Below are positions 6,313 to 14,379 of a stretch of DNA of 41,400 nt, piece after piece (positions within the stretch are counted from its first letter, which is position 1; each line of letters opens with the position of its first letter). Both the position numbers and the translations under genes were made by a program. Origin of the DNA: a virus; the IMG/VR virus record IMGVR_UViG_3300045996_000812, positions 1-41,400 of that record; one strand, given 5' to 3'. The notes beneath the pieces are model-generated. The model was not told the origin of the DNA and ran no database searches. It was given only the letters and a program-made list of their open reading frames with translations.

Positions 6313-6900
6313 ATGTTAAGGCCACAAGCCGAGCAGCTCATCGACCGCGCACGAGCGGGTGAGCGTCTGAATACCGGTGATCGCCGCCATTGTATTTCCT
6401 ACCTTATGGCGACCCAGCCTGACATGACCAAGGTCGCTATGGGCGACTTGTTTCACGTCAATGAGGCTATGATTCGCCAGGATTTCAAGAAAATCCGCGA
6501 AGAGAAGGCCAAGCTCGTCAAAGAGGACGACATCGGCCTGGTCATCGCCGACATCGCATTGACTTTCGAGAGACAGGTAATCGACATCGAGCGTAGCAAG
6601 AAAAAGTGTGAGCTGGGGAGCCGCGCTTACATGGACCACTGCCGCGCTATCGCGAGAATGCAGGTTGATCGAGTCGAGTTGCTGCAAAACCTCGGCTATT
6701 ACCCGAAGAATCTGGGGAACATGACCATCGACAAGTTCGAGTACAAATCCGTCGTCACGAAAGACGGATCGGTTGATACTCGCAGGGTGGACATGACTAT
6801 CGAAGTAGATCAGAGCGAGACTGAACGAATGGAAGCTATCGACGCTGAGTTCGAAGATGTCAAGATGCTCCCTGCTCCAGAAGAGAACACGAATGAGTAA
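6313..6900 (+). CDS. Probable terminase small subunit / DNA-recognition protein
   Basis: A 195-residue protein with a predicted HTH near residues 20-58 (MTKVAMGDLFHVNEAMIRQD resembles a helix-turn-helix that senses DNA). A long charged helix (DIALTFERQVIDIERSKKKC onward) suits oligomerisation, and the tail is acidic. Size, HTH plus coiled coil, and position upstream of terL match small terminase subunits, which bind the packaging site and feed DNA to the large subunit. No conserved signature fixes the assignment. No strong ribosome site is visible before the ATG. Confidence 0.6.
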   Translation: MLRPQAEQLIDRARAGERLNTGDRRHCISYLMATQPDMTKVAMGDLFHVNEAMIRQDFKKIREEKAKLVKEDDIGLVIADIALTFERQVIDIERSKKKCELGSRAYMDHCRAIARMQVDRVELLQNLGYYPKNLGNMTIDKFEYKSVVTKDGSVDTRRVDMTIEVDQSETERMEAIDAEFEDVKMLPAPEENTNE

Positions 6901-7081
6901 TGAGTACGAGAGCGCCGCGATCCTCACGATTAAGAATGCGGCTGAGATGTCCAAGCGAGGACGAAAATCCATCGCTACTTGGCTGAGACACGCGGCAGAC
7001 GACCTGGAGGAACTAGGAAGTCAATACAGCGGCTCGTTTCGAGCACGATATCTCTATCCTCGCCAAAGTCCCACAAGCTGA
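6893..7081 (+). CDS. Small conserved-looking phage protein
   Basis: A 62-residue protein whose ATG overlaps the end of the previous gene by 8 bases, implying coupled translation. It contains SKRGRKSIATWLRHAADDLE and then FRARYLYPRQSP. The pattern of a WLR-x-A-x-DLE helix followed by an F-x-ARYLYP end is familiar from small phage proteins of unknown function. No catalytic or membrane features. Confidence 0.6.
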   Translation: MSNEYESAAILTIKNAAEMSKRGRKSIATWLRHAADDLEELGSQYSGSFRARYLYPRQSPTS

Positions 7082-7189
7082 CGTACCAGGTGTACGAGCA
7101 GATGCGTAGGCGCTACGGCGCTGTACGCCATATCCGTTAAGCCTGTAGGCAGGCACTAAACCCCTCCCACGGATCGCATCCTGGGATCG

Positions 7190-7218
7190 ACGCCACCTCT
7201 TAACCGGGGTGGCGTTTT
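7190..7218 (+). terminator. Intrinsic terminator upstream of tRNA-His
   Basis: ACGCCACC (7190-7197) pairs with GGTGGCGT (7208-7215) around a 10-base loop and is followed by TTTTCACTTTCT. It separates the early-late junction genes from the tRNA and terL. Confidence 0.65.
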
Positions 7219-7234
7219 CACTTTCTAAACAAGT

Positions 7235-7309
7235 TTGACGGAAGCTCAACGGCAGAGCAGCGGGCTGTGAATCCGCTTGTTGCGGGTTCGAATCCCGTCC
7301 GTCAACCCA
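7235..7309 (+). tRNA. tRNA-His (GTG)
   Basis: A complete cloverleaf: acceptor TTGACGG/CCGTCAA, AA, D arm GCTC-AACGGCA-GAGC, anticodon arm GCGGG-CTGTGAA-TCCGC with anticodon GTG at 7267-7269, variable loop, T arm GCGGG-TTCGAAT-CCCGT. Position 73 is C, the histidine discriminator, and CCA is encoded. The base at -1 is T rather than the G that tRNA-His normally carries. It could support late translation. A weak promoter (TTAACC/TCTAAA, 7200-7229) would start transcription right at the tRNA. Confidence 0.9.
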
Positions 7310-7323
7310 CTTCGAGCGCTTAT

Positions 7324-7683
7324 ATGAAACTCGTCCGTCAACCTGAAGGGTCATCGCTGTGCGGACAAGCGTGTGTAGCAATGGCGGCAGGAGTTTCACT
7401 AAGCAAAGCCACTGATGCTGTAGGACATGATAAGGAGCGCGGCACTAACACACGAGAGGTCATAACAGCCTTGCGATTGCTGGGAGTCTCCTGCGCAGAT
7501 CGCCTACGTCGAGTGTCCCGTGCGAAGCCGGTATTACCGGCTAGAGCAATCCTGTACCTCAACCGTGGCAAAGGCGCTCACCACTGGATGCTGACCTGGG
7601 ACGGCGCTGTGTATGACCCAGAAGATCGCTGGCCTGATTACCACGGCTGGCGGATCACCAGCTATCTAGAAATCTACTCGTGA
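7324..7683 (+). CDS. C39-like / papain-fold peptidase-type protein
   Basis: A 119-residue protein beginning 14 bases after the tRNA. The N-terminus carries GSSLCGQACVAMAAGV, the nucleophile helix typical of C39-like peptidases; a later HHW (GAHHWMLTWDG) followed by YDPEDRW supplies the His and Asp. Such small papain-fold proteins cleave peptides or isopeptides, or serve as non-catalytic domains; the substrate is unknown. I start at ATG 7324 because the longer frame would run into the tRNA. It lies 10 bases before terL. Confidence 0.65.
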   Translation: MKLVRQPEGSSLCGQACVAMAAGVSLSKATDAVGHDKERGTNTREVITALRLLGVSCADRLRRVSRAKPVLPARAILYLNRGKGAHHWMLTWDGAVYDPEDRWPDYHGWRITSYLEIYS

Positions 7684-7693
7684 ACTGCGTCGT

Positions 7694-9046
7694 ATGCCTC
7701 GAAAAAAAGCTCCTGAGAACTTCTACAATACGTCGCAAGTTTTGACAGAGAGGACCCTAGTTAAACCGGTCACTCTCCATCTTCCCCCTCTTCACCCTCG
7801 TCAGTTCGAGCTGGTGAATGCTCTCGACGTAAATCCTGCTCTTCGCTTCATCTGCGGGGCTTGCGGCACAAAGTTTGGCAAGACCTATGGTTCGACAATC
7901 GCTCTTGTTCAGCGCGCCTGGAGATCAGAGGATACGTTGAATTGGTGGGTTGCTCCCACGTTCGCGCAGTCGAAGATGGCTTACGGCCTCGTCAAGCGTC
8001 TCCTTCCGCGAGACACGTTTGCGGAATACAAGGCCGATCTAAGGCTGGTCTTGTTGCGACCGGATGGCGCAGAGCATAGCGTCATTGAATTCAAATCAGG
8101 CGACAACCCGGATTCGCTTCGCGGGTTCGGTGTTCATTTCTTTGTCATGGATGAGGCGGCTCGCTGCCCATACGACTCCGCAGTCTCCCTGTTAACCACG
8201 GTGACGCAGACGATGGGCAAAGGCTTCTTCATTTCCACTCCTCACGCTCGGAACTGGTTTTACGACTTCTACCAACGAGGTGAGAAGTTCTTCGAGGACG
8301 GTTCACCAAAGTTTGACAACCCGGATGATGACGAGTTCCAGATGTGGTTCTCGCTCCGTATGCCGTCTTGGACGAACCCTCACGTCAAGCTAGAGTCTAT
8401 TCGACACATGAAGAAGAACCTACCGGATGATGTGTTCCGGCAGGAAGTCGGCGCGCAATTCCTCGAGGATTCGGCCGGCGTATTCAGAGGTGTCAGAGAT
8501 TGCATCAGAGGGGTTCTACAGCCGTACACAGACGGACACCGTTATGTGATGGGCGTGGACTTGGCGAAATTGAAGGACTACACAGTCCTCACCGTGATGG
8601 ATGCAGCGTCTAAGCACGTTGTTTATCACGAGCGTTTCAACAAGATGAGCTGGCAATCCCAGTATCACAAGATCATCCAAGTAGCTAGGCAGTACAAGGC
8701 GCTGGCTGTTGTCGATTCCACCGGCATCGGCGACCCAATCGTAGAGACTATCAGGAGCGCAGGTATCCCGGTTGAGTCATACAAGATCAGCGGGCCTACT
8801 GCTAAGCAGCAGCTCATTGATAAGCTAAAGATAAGCATCGAGCAGCAGAGGATCTCGTTCCCTGACATTCCTGTTCTGCGGCGCGAGCTTCAGAGTTATG
8901 AGTACAAGATGAGCGAGAGCGGGACAATCAAATACTCTGCTCCAGCAGGTCAACACGACGATTGTGTGATCTCTCTTGCTTTAGCAAACTGGCTGTGCTC
9001 CCAAGATCCTTGGGTTTATAAGTTCACACAAGTGCGTGGCATCTAA
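7694..9046 (+). CDS. terL: Terminase large subunit
   Basis: The 450-residue ATP-driven packaging motor and nuclease. The ATPase domain has a Walker A at residues 55-64 (GACGTKFGKT), Walker B at 149-155 (FFVMDEA) and a coupling motif (FISTPH, 179-184). The RNase H-like nuclease domain has D289 (GVDLAKLKDYT), a second Asp in VVDSTG and a third in GQHDDCVISLALA. Length is normal. It would assemble with the small subunit upstream and dock on the portal, although four accessory genes intervene before portal. Confidence 0.95.
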   Translation: MPRKKAPENFYNTSQVLTERTLVKPVTLHLPPLHPRQFELVNALDVNPALRFICGACGTKFGKTYGSTIALVQRAWRSEDTLNWWVAPTFAQSKMAYGLVKRLLPRDTFAEYKADLRLVLLRPDGAEHSVIEFKSGDNPDSLRGFGVHFFVMDEAARCPYDSAVSLLTTVTQTMGKGFFISTPHARNWFYDFYQRGEKFFEDGSPKFDNPDDDEFQMWFSLRMPSWTNPHVKLESIRHMKKNLPDDVFRQEVGAQFLEDSAGVFRGVRDCIRGVLQPYTDGHRYVMGVDLAKLKDYTVLTVMDAASKHVVYHERFNKMSWQSQYHKIIQVARQYKALAVVDSTGIGDPIVETIRSAGIPVESYKISGPTAKQQLIDKLKISIEQQRISFPDIPVLRRELQSYEYKMSESGTIKYSAPAGQHDDCVISLALANWLCSQDPWVYKFTQVRGI

Positions 9047-9070
9047 TCCAACGTTTAGGAATAACGACCA

Positions 9071-11131
9071 GTGAAGTTCAAACCTGTATTACGAATCCTC
9101 TTCGCGCTTGTGTGTCTACAGACAGCGCTGTGGTCGGCCACCACGACAGTGTCGCAGACCATTAAAGGGCCGGATGGAGTGGCGGCAGATGGTACCGCAT
9201 TCATCAAGATCACTGCGCCGTGCATGTCTGGGTCTGACTACGTAGGCGACAAAACCATTCCGGTGCGATTTGAGGGTGGTGATTTCAGTGTTGCTCTTGT
9301 CCCTAACGACACGTGTGTGGTTGTTGGGGTGAGCGCTTCGGCCTGGTCTTCTGCAACAGCATATCGTCCTGGCGACAGAGTCACGTATAGCAGCAGAACG
9401 TATGTAGCTCTATTGAACTCTACTAACGCCGTCCCGACATCGAACCCTACAAAGTGGTCGGTAGTGTCTACAAGTTATACCGTGTCGTTTCTGCTTAGAG
9501 GCGGAACGCAATGGTATGAGACGTGGAATGTTCCGACTTCTGTGGCAGAAGTTTCGATTGACGACGTGAAGGTCGCGCAAGGAACTCTACCGGTTATACC
9601 GCTTCGTGGAGAAAAAGGCGAGACTGGGTCTCAAGGTATCCAGGGTGTCCAGGGCGAGCAGGGAATTCAAGGAATTCAAGGCGAGCAGGGAATTCAAGGA
9701 ATTCAAGGCGAGCAGGGAATTCAGGGCGAGACAGGTCTTCAGGGTATCCAAGGTATCCAAGGTATCCAAGGCGAGACAGGAGCAACCGGAGCAACCGGAG
9801 CAACCGGAGCCACCGGAGCTACCGGTCAAGGGTACACCTGGCGCGGTGCGTGGGCTGGTGGTACGGCTTACTCAGCGTACGACGGAGTCAGCTACAACGC
9901 TGTCTCGTGGGTTGCGGTCGCGTCCAGCACGGGCGTGACGCCGGGAACCGACCCGACCAAGTGGCAGGAGTTCATGGCGGGAACTGCGCCGTATTCTTGC
10001 TCACTCGATAACGACACGGAAACCACCTGCACACATAACTTAGGTACAACGAAGCCCTGGGTTGCCTGCTACGACTCAGGCGGGGACATGCTCGGTGGAA
10101 CTGGATCGGCGACGAGCGTAACATCGGTTGTTGCGAACTCGTTGAACGCTGTGACCATCACCACCAGTGGTGCGGAAGCGAGCCGAGTGTGTGCTATCTC
10201 TTCCGGCAGTATGGGACCAGCGGGCGAGACAGGAGACACAGGTGCAACTGGTACTGCTGGCGCAAACGGAACCGGTTTTAATGGGCGAGGCACATACGCC
10301 GAAATGGTGGCTTCATCGCCTACCATCGACGACACATGGGAACTTACGAACGCCTTAGTGTCGGGTGGGTGCGGCGCGGGCGGGGGCACGGCTAAGAGTT
10401 TCTGCGTGTGGGACGGCTCGGCTTGGGTCGTCAGTAGTGCCAGCGGTGGGGATTTCTCATCCAACACATCTACCTCGGTAGATGGTGAGGTGGTGCTGTT
10501 CAGTGGCACAGGTGGTAAGACTGGTAAGCGCGCAACGGGCAGCGGCGCAGCGAAACTGACTAATGGTGTCCTCGGGAATGTGAGCGGCAGCGCGAGCGAT
10601 TGCGTCAAAGTGGATGGGAGCAGCGGCTCGTGTGGTAGCCCAACGCTCTCGTACTGGCAGGTGACGCCGCACGGTGATACAGCGTCCGGTAAAGCCGCTG
10701 GATCAGCGACAAAGGCTGTGTTGATTGGAATCTTTGTCCCAGTCACCGTCAACTTTAGCCGCTTAATGTTCCACATCCAGGTAGCAGATGGTGCCAACAA
10801 CAGTTCTCTCTGTATATACGACAGCAGTGGAACATTTGTAGCGGGGACCGTTCCAGCTACGTACGCTGGCACTGGCTTCCAAGATCAGGCTATTTCCGGT
10901 GGCGGATCGGCCACACTAACTGGTGGTAATTGGTACTACTTAGGATGGGCAAGCGCGGCTACGACTGCACGCATGGCGATTTCATCGAACGCAGGCAACT
11001 ACGTGACTAACATTGCGTGGGCACAGCAGAGCAATACCTTGACCACGAATGGTGACTGTAGACAGAATATTACACTGCCGAGTGCCGCGACCTATTCATC
11101 TGAGCGAGCGCCCTTGGTAGCGTTCCGATAG
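9071..11131 (+). CDS. Exported collagen-like tail-fibre/adhesin protein
   Basis: A 686-residue protein with a GTG start. Residues 1-22 look like a Sec signal peptide (MKFKPVLRI, then [13 protein letters not shown]). Residues 91-131 and 256-300 are two similar modules (W-x-ATAY-x-x-GD-x-V-x-Y ... NPTKW) like the chitin-binding CBM5/12 fold. Between them lie about 24 uninterrupted Gly-X-Y triplets (180-252), which form a collagen triple helix; a shorter run follows near residue 390. The C-terminal 150 residues form a beta-rich head. The architecture suits a trimeric receptor-binding fibre, but a signal peptide is unusual on a virion protein. Confidence 0.75.
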   Translation: MKFKPVLRILFALVCLQTALWSATTTVSQTIKGPDGVAADGTAFIKITAPCMSGSDYVGDKTIPVRFEGGDFSVALVPNDTCVVVGVSASAWSSATAYRPGDRVTYSSRTYVALLNSTNAVPTSNPTKWSVVSTSYTVSFLLRGGTQWYETWNVPTSVAEVSIDDVKVAQGTLPVIPLRGEKGETGSQGIQGVQGEQGIQGIQGEQGIQGIQGEQGIQGETGLQGIQGIQGIQGETGATGATGATGATGATGQGYTWRGAWAGGTAYSAYDGVSYNAVSWVAVASSTGVTPGTDPTKWQEFMAGTAPYSCSLDNDTETTCTHNLGTTKPWVACYDSGGDMLGGTGSATSVTSVVANSLNAVTITTSGAEASRVCAISSGSMGPAGETGDTGATGTAGANGTGFNGRGTYAEMVASSPTIDDTWELTNALVSGGCGAGGGTAKSFCVWDGSAWVVSSASGGDFSSNTSTSVDGEVVLFSGTGGKTGKRATGSGAAKLTNGVLGNVSGSASDCVKVDGSSGSCGSPTLSYWQVTPHGDTASGKAAGSATKAVLIGIFVPVTVNFSRLMFHIQVADGANNSSLCIYDSSGTFVAGTVPATYAGTGFQDQAISGGGSATLTGGNWYYLGWASAATTARMAISSNAGNYVTNIAWAQQSNTLTTNGDCRQNITLPSAATYSSERAPLVAFR
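9608..9826 (+). repeat. Gly-X-Y coding repeat (collagen-like)
   Basis: Tandem 9-bp units encoding GIQ, GEQ, GET and GAT. A 27-bp unit (GGCGAGCAGGGAATTCAAGG plus AATTCAA) recurs near 9650-9720, then GGTATCCAA copies near 9745-9770, then GCAACCGGA copies near 9780-9820. Near-identical DNA copies suggest recent expansion by slippage. Confidence 0.9.
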
Positions 11132-11142
11132 ATAGGAAGATC

Positions 11143-11589
11143 ATGAAAGCGCTTATCGCAATCGCTTTGTGCGCCGCACTCTGCCTCTCGGGGCAGGTAG
11201 CGGTGACACAACTTATCCTGGAGCAGCAAGTACGACTCAGTAAACCTGCTGCTCCGGGTTCGTTCATCGGTGTCGCAGCAGACGGAGTGTCGCTCGGCAT
11301 CGTCGCGGTCGGTCCTGTGACGAAAGTAGTCTACGGTAGTCCAACTAACCCTGGATGTGTGGCAGAAGAACTGGTAGACGGAAAGTTTTCCGGTACGTAC
11401 CGCTTTGCCGCCGCGAAGATCGAATCCGCAGCGGTGTTTCGCAACGGTGTACGGCTATCGCGCGAGGGAGAGTATACGCTGGATATCACGACAGGCACAC
11501 TTAAAATTCCCGGCGCTGCGATAAACGACCCCGTGCTCTGCGATTACGTGATCAAGTTCCCCGCTGAAGACGTGGACGTAGCTCGATGA
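11143..11589 (+). CDS. Small exported protein, unknown function
   Basis: A 148-residue protein starting with a clear signal peptide (MKALIAIALCAALCLSGQ). The mature part is beta-rich, with V-x-R-N-G-V-R-L (AVFRNGVRLSREGEYTLDI) resembling the repeated beta-hairpin 'NG' motif of phage fibre and baseplate proteins. Two or three cysteines (PGCVAEEL, VLCDYV) could form a disulfide outside the cytoplasm. It lies 11 bases after the fibre gene and overlaps the next gene by ATGA, so the three are probably co-translated. Confidence 0.65.
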   Translation: MKALIAIALCAALCLSGQVAVTQLILEQQVRLSKPAAPGSFIGVAADGVSLGIVAVGPVTKVVYGSPTNPGCVAEELVDGKFSGTYRFAAAKIESAAVFRNGVRLSREGEYTLDITTGTLKIPGAAINDPVLCDYVIKFPAEDVDVAR

Positions 11590-13412
11590 AACTCTTAATC
11601 ACCGCAATCGCTAGTTGCCTGATCGCTTACGCAGCCGACGCGCCTAGTGTCACTAACATCGCCGTCACACATCACGATGGGCAGACGTTCGTGACGTGGA
11701 CGGACCCGACGACGGGGACGCCGGCCAACTATCGGTACAAGGTCTATCGATCCCTGTCGGCGATCACAGACGCACCTTCGCTCGCGGCGTCCACGTTGAT
11801 CCAGACCGGAGTTTTCAACAACAGCGGGCAGCAAACCGGACAGTTCCCGTACAATCAGACAACTCGTCAGGACACCGGAAAGCTGATGAGCATCACCGCG
11901 TCTACCGGCACAACGACACCGAATTCGTGCGGACCGGGTGTATGCGGTGCGGCGTTGGCTGCTTTGTCAGGCTTGGCGGTCCACACGGCGACGGCAAACG
12001 AGAGCGCGTACTACGCTGTTATCACAACGGATCGCACGGGTGTAGAAACGGATTCGCCCGTTTCGGTTGGAAATAATGCAACAACAGTTTCCGTAGCAGA
12101 GACGATTGCGACGATTCTACCGCTGAAGTACTACGATTCCGAAGATTCGACCACGCGCGATGCGGGCGTGGAGATTACCGGAGTCGCCAACCGTCCGTTG
12201 TTCATCAAATTGCACCAGTCGGGAGGATGCACCGGCAATATCACCTCTGGCGGCGATCTCTGGCAGTTGTGGGGCGACTCCACAATGGGCTATCAGGAGG
12301 GAATTCAGCAAATCTTCGCAGTGCGCGAGTTACATACAACCGCCAACTATCCGACCGCGCTCGGGCAACTAGCTCTGCAAGTGCTTCCGTGTGACACGCT
12401 GTGGACGGACACCGGACTGGCAGACTTGGAAACGTTTTGGTTCGGATATCTCGCGAGTCCACTGAATCATCCGACCGGGCGCGCGTGGGAGTTCAGCGAG
12501 GCTGTGTTGAATCGGATCACTGAATGGAGTATCGCGGCCTACGGTGCGAATCCGAATAAGGTCTATGCGTACGGTCAGTCGATGGGTGGGTGGGCTTCCG
12601 TCTCGTGGGCGTGGCAGCGCAGGCCCGATCTGTTTGCGGCGGTCTTTCCAAATCTCCCTCGGTGGAACGGGGAGAATACGTCAGGCATTCTTCAGATCCC
12701 CTCGATGCTGACAGGTGGCACGGTGAATCCATCGGCAGGGCAAGTGATGTCGGACGGTTCCACCTTACTGTCTACGCGTATGGACGGTATCGCAACGGCC
12801 AACGTGCCAAACTGCGCGACCAATCGACCGCCGATCATCTGGGGTATTGGTCGGAATGATACTTTTGCAAATTGGCAAAATCAACTGGATGCTGTTGCCG
12901 CATTGAAGGCATGTCATTACGCCTTTAGTTTCGCGTGGAATAATGGTAACCATTCGACCGGCGCGAACGCGATCAACGCGCTTTTCGCACACTACGACAC
13001 GGCGTACGCCAAGAATGTCAGCTATCCGGCGTTCGCCAACTCAAGCCTCGACAGCGACACGGCAAGCGGCTGCTCATCGCAGGCTTCCGTCTCAGCGCAG
13101 ACGGAGCATTGCTATATCAACGCTGGTTGGTCGTGGACCGTTACCACAGACAGCGCAACTCAGTGGGTCGCAACAATCTCTAATTCAGGGGGGAACGCGA
13201 CCGTGGACATCACGCCGAGGAATACGCAGGCGTTTCGTCCAAAGCTGGGGGGCCTTGTGTCGTACAACCTTAGCACCGGAGCAAGCGGGTTACTGCGCGT
13301 AGATGGCTACGGTCTGGTGACCTTACCATCGGCGTCGATTAGCGGGACAACGACTGTGACGTTTACGCGAGTGCCGGATTTGTTTCCCCTCCCTGGCGGT
13401 GTAGGAAGGTAG
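11586..13412 (+). CDS. Exported alpha/beta-hydrolase (esterase/depolymerase type)
   Basis: A 608-residue protein with a signal peptide (MKLLITAIASCLIAYAADA). Residues about 20-172 form a fibronectin-III-like region (NIAVTHHDGQTFVTWTDP, then YRYKVYRS). An alpha/beta-hydrolase domain follows: nucleophile S332 in GQSMGG after a helix, acid D425 (WGIGRNDTF) and H456 (NNGNHSTG), a Ser-Asp-His triad in the correct order. A beta-rich tail runs from about 470 to 608. The layout recalls secreted feruloyl esterases and polyhydroxybutyrate depolymerases. It could deacylate host surface polysaccharide for the adjacent fibre; the substrate cannot be read from sequence. Confidence 0.75.
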   Translation: MKLLITAIASCLIAYAADAPSVTNIAVTHHDGQTFVTWTDPTTGTPANYRYKVYRSLSAITDAPSLAASTLIQTGVFNNSGQQTGQFPYNQTTRQDTGKLMSITASTGTTTPNSCGPGVCGAALAALSGLAVHTATANESAYYAVITTDRTGVETDSPVSVGNNATTVSVAETIATILPLKYYDSEDSTTRDAGVEITGVANRPLFIKLHQSGGCTGNITSGGDLWQLWGDSTMGYQEGIQQIFAVRELHTTANYPTALGQLALQVLPCDTLWTDTGLADLETFWFGYLASPLNHPTGRAWEFSEAVLNRITEWSIAAYGANPNKVYAYGQSMGGWASVSWAWQRRPDLFAAVFPNLPRWNGENTSGILQIPSMLTGGTVNPSAGQVMSDGSTLLSTRMDGIATANVPNCATNRPPIIWGIGRNDTFANWQNQLDAVAALKACHYAFSFAWNNGNHSTGANAINALFAHYDTAYAKNVSYPAFANSSLDSDTASGCSSQASVSAQTEHCYINAGWSWTVTTDSATQWVATISNSGGNATVDITPRNTQAFRPKLGGLVSYNLSTGASGLLRVDGYGLVTLPSASISGTTTVTFTRVPDLFPLPGGVGR

Positions 13413-13440
13413 GCGATGGATCATCTCGGCAGACAATTGA

Positions 13441-14379
13441 ATGAGTGACTTGACAATTATCATCCCTCATCGAGGGAACGCACTTGGCTTGTGGGCCACG
13501 ATCCAGAGTTGTGAGATGGAACTGGAGTCTTCCAAGTTCACGTACAACTACGTCATCGTAACCAATGGTGAGCCGTTGCCTGCTGAAGCTAAGAGCACAT
13601 TGCTACATCTCGGTAGGACCGGTCGATTGTTGAAGCACGAGCACACCGATGATCCGCTGTCTCCACCAGAGGCTAGAGAAATCGGCGCGTCAATAGCAGA
13701 TGGTCAATTGCTGTTTTTCTTCGACAACCATTGCGTGCTAGCACCTCGATACTTTGAGCGTGCCGCGCTGGATATGAACCAGCTAGGTATTGATGTTCTT
13801 CACTCGACGACGCGGTTTTACGCAGGTGACAATACTCACTACCATTACAGGCTGAAACTCGACTACAACTTCTGGGCCGAGTCGGCCACCGCACCGCAGA
13901 ACGACTACAAGCCTTATAAGATCGCTGCTGGCGGGCATGGTGGATTTGTTGTTAGGAAATCAGTTTGGGAAGAGCTTGGCGGCTACGGGCCTTCGTCCTT
14001 GTTGCGCGGTTACGGAGGTGAAGAGCTGATCTTCGACCTCAAGGCTTGGCTGTACGGAAAGACCGTTTACCTAGACCCAAAACTAGTTCATTTTCACTAC
14101 GCCGGGGACAGAGGATATTCCAGACACTTCACCGATGAGTACTACGTGAACATGCTGGTGTCCGCTAACGTCATCGGCGGCGAAACGTGGATGTTCAAAG
14201 TGCTGGACAGCTTCGTAAGAGGTGGTCACATGCGGCTACACCCACAAGTCAGTATGTATGACATTCTCGTTAGCGCCTACGAGCGTAGCGCAGAGTATGC
14301 GCGCCAGGTGCAAAGTCGCAGCCGGTGCAGCTTGGATGAACTACTCCAAGAATTTCGACGAAATTCAGTGGCGATGTAA
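13441..14379 (+). CDS. Family 2 (GT-A) glycosyltransferase
   Basis: A 312-residue cytoplasmic enzyme without signal or membrane segment. The N-terminus has the GT-A nucleotide-binding start (LTIIIPHRGNALGLWATI). D95-x-H97 (FFFDNHC) replaces the usual D-x-D metal site, as in GalNAc-transferase-like GT27 proteins. A GG-F-V (GGHGGFVV) acceptor loop and an ED-like G192-x-EE motif (YGGEELIFDL) follow, then H217 and H219. It is the last of four accessory genes between terL and portal and abuts portal (ATG right after its stop). It could glycosylate a virion protein or host surface polymer. Confidence 0.8.
   Translation: MSDLTIIIPHRGNALGLWATIQSCEMELESSKFTYNYVIVTNGEPLPAEAKSTLLHLGRTGRLLKHEHTDDPLSPPEAREIGASIADGQLLFFFDNHCVLAPRYFERAALDMNQLGIDVLHSTTRFYAGDNTHYHYRLKLDYNFWAESATAPQNDYKPYKIAAGGHGGFVVRKSVWEELGGYGPSSLLRGYGGEELIFDLKAWLYGKTVYLDPKLVHFHYAGDRGYSRHFTDEYYVNMLVSANVIGGETWMFKVLDSFVRGGHMRLHPQVSMYDILVSAYERSAEYARQVQSRSRCSLDELLQEFRRNSVAM

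Noticed and set aside
9608-9826. CRISPR-like short repeats
   Set aside because: The periodic 9-bp units are in frame and encode Gly-X-Y; there are no spacers.
10069-10872. 267-residue frame antisense to the fibre gene
   Set aside because: Low-complexity Pro/Ala/Val translation of the complement of a fibre gene; no ribosome site or domain.
11586-13412. Glycoside hydrolase or pectate-lyase depolymerase
   Set aside because: The GxSxG-type nucleophile with later Asp and His points to alpha/beta-hydrolase; there are no beta-helix repeats.
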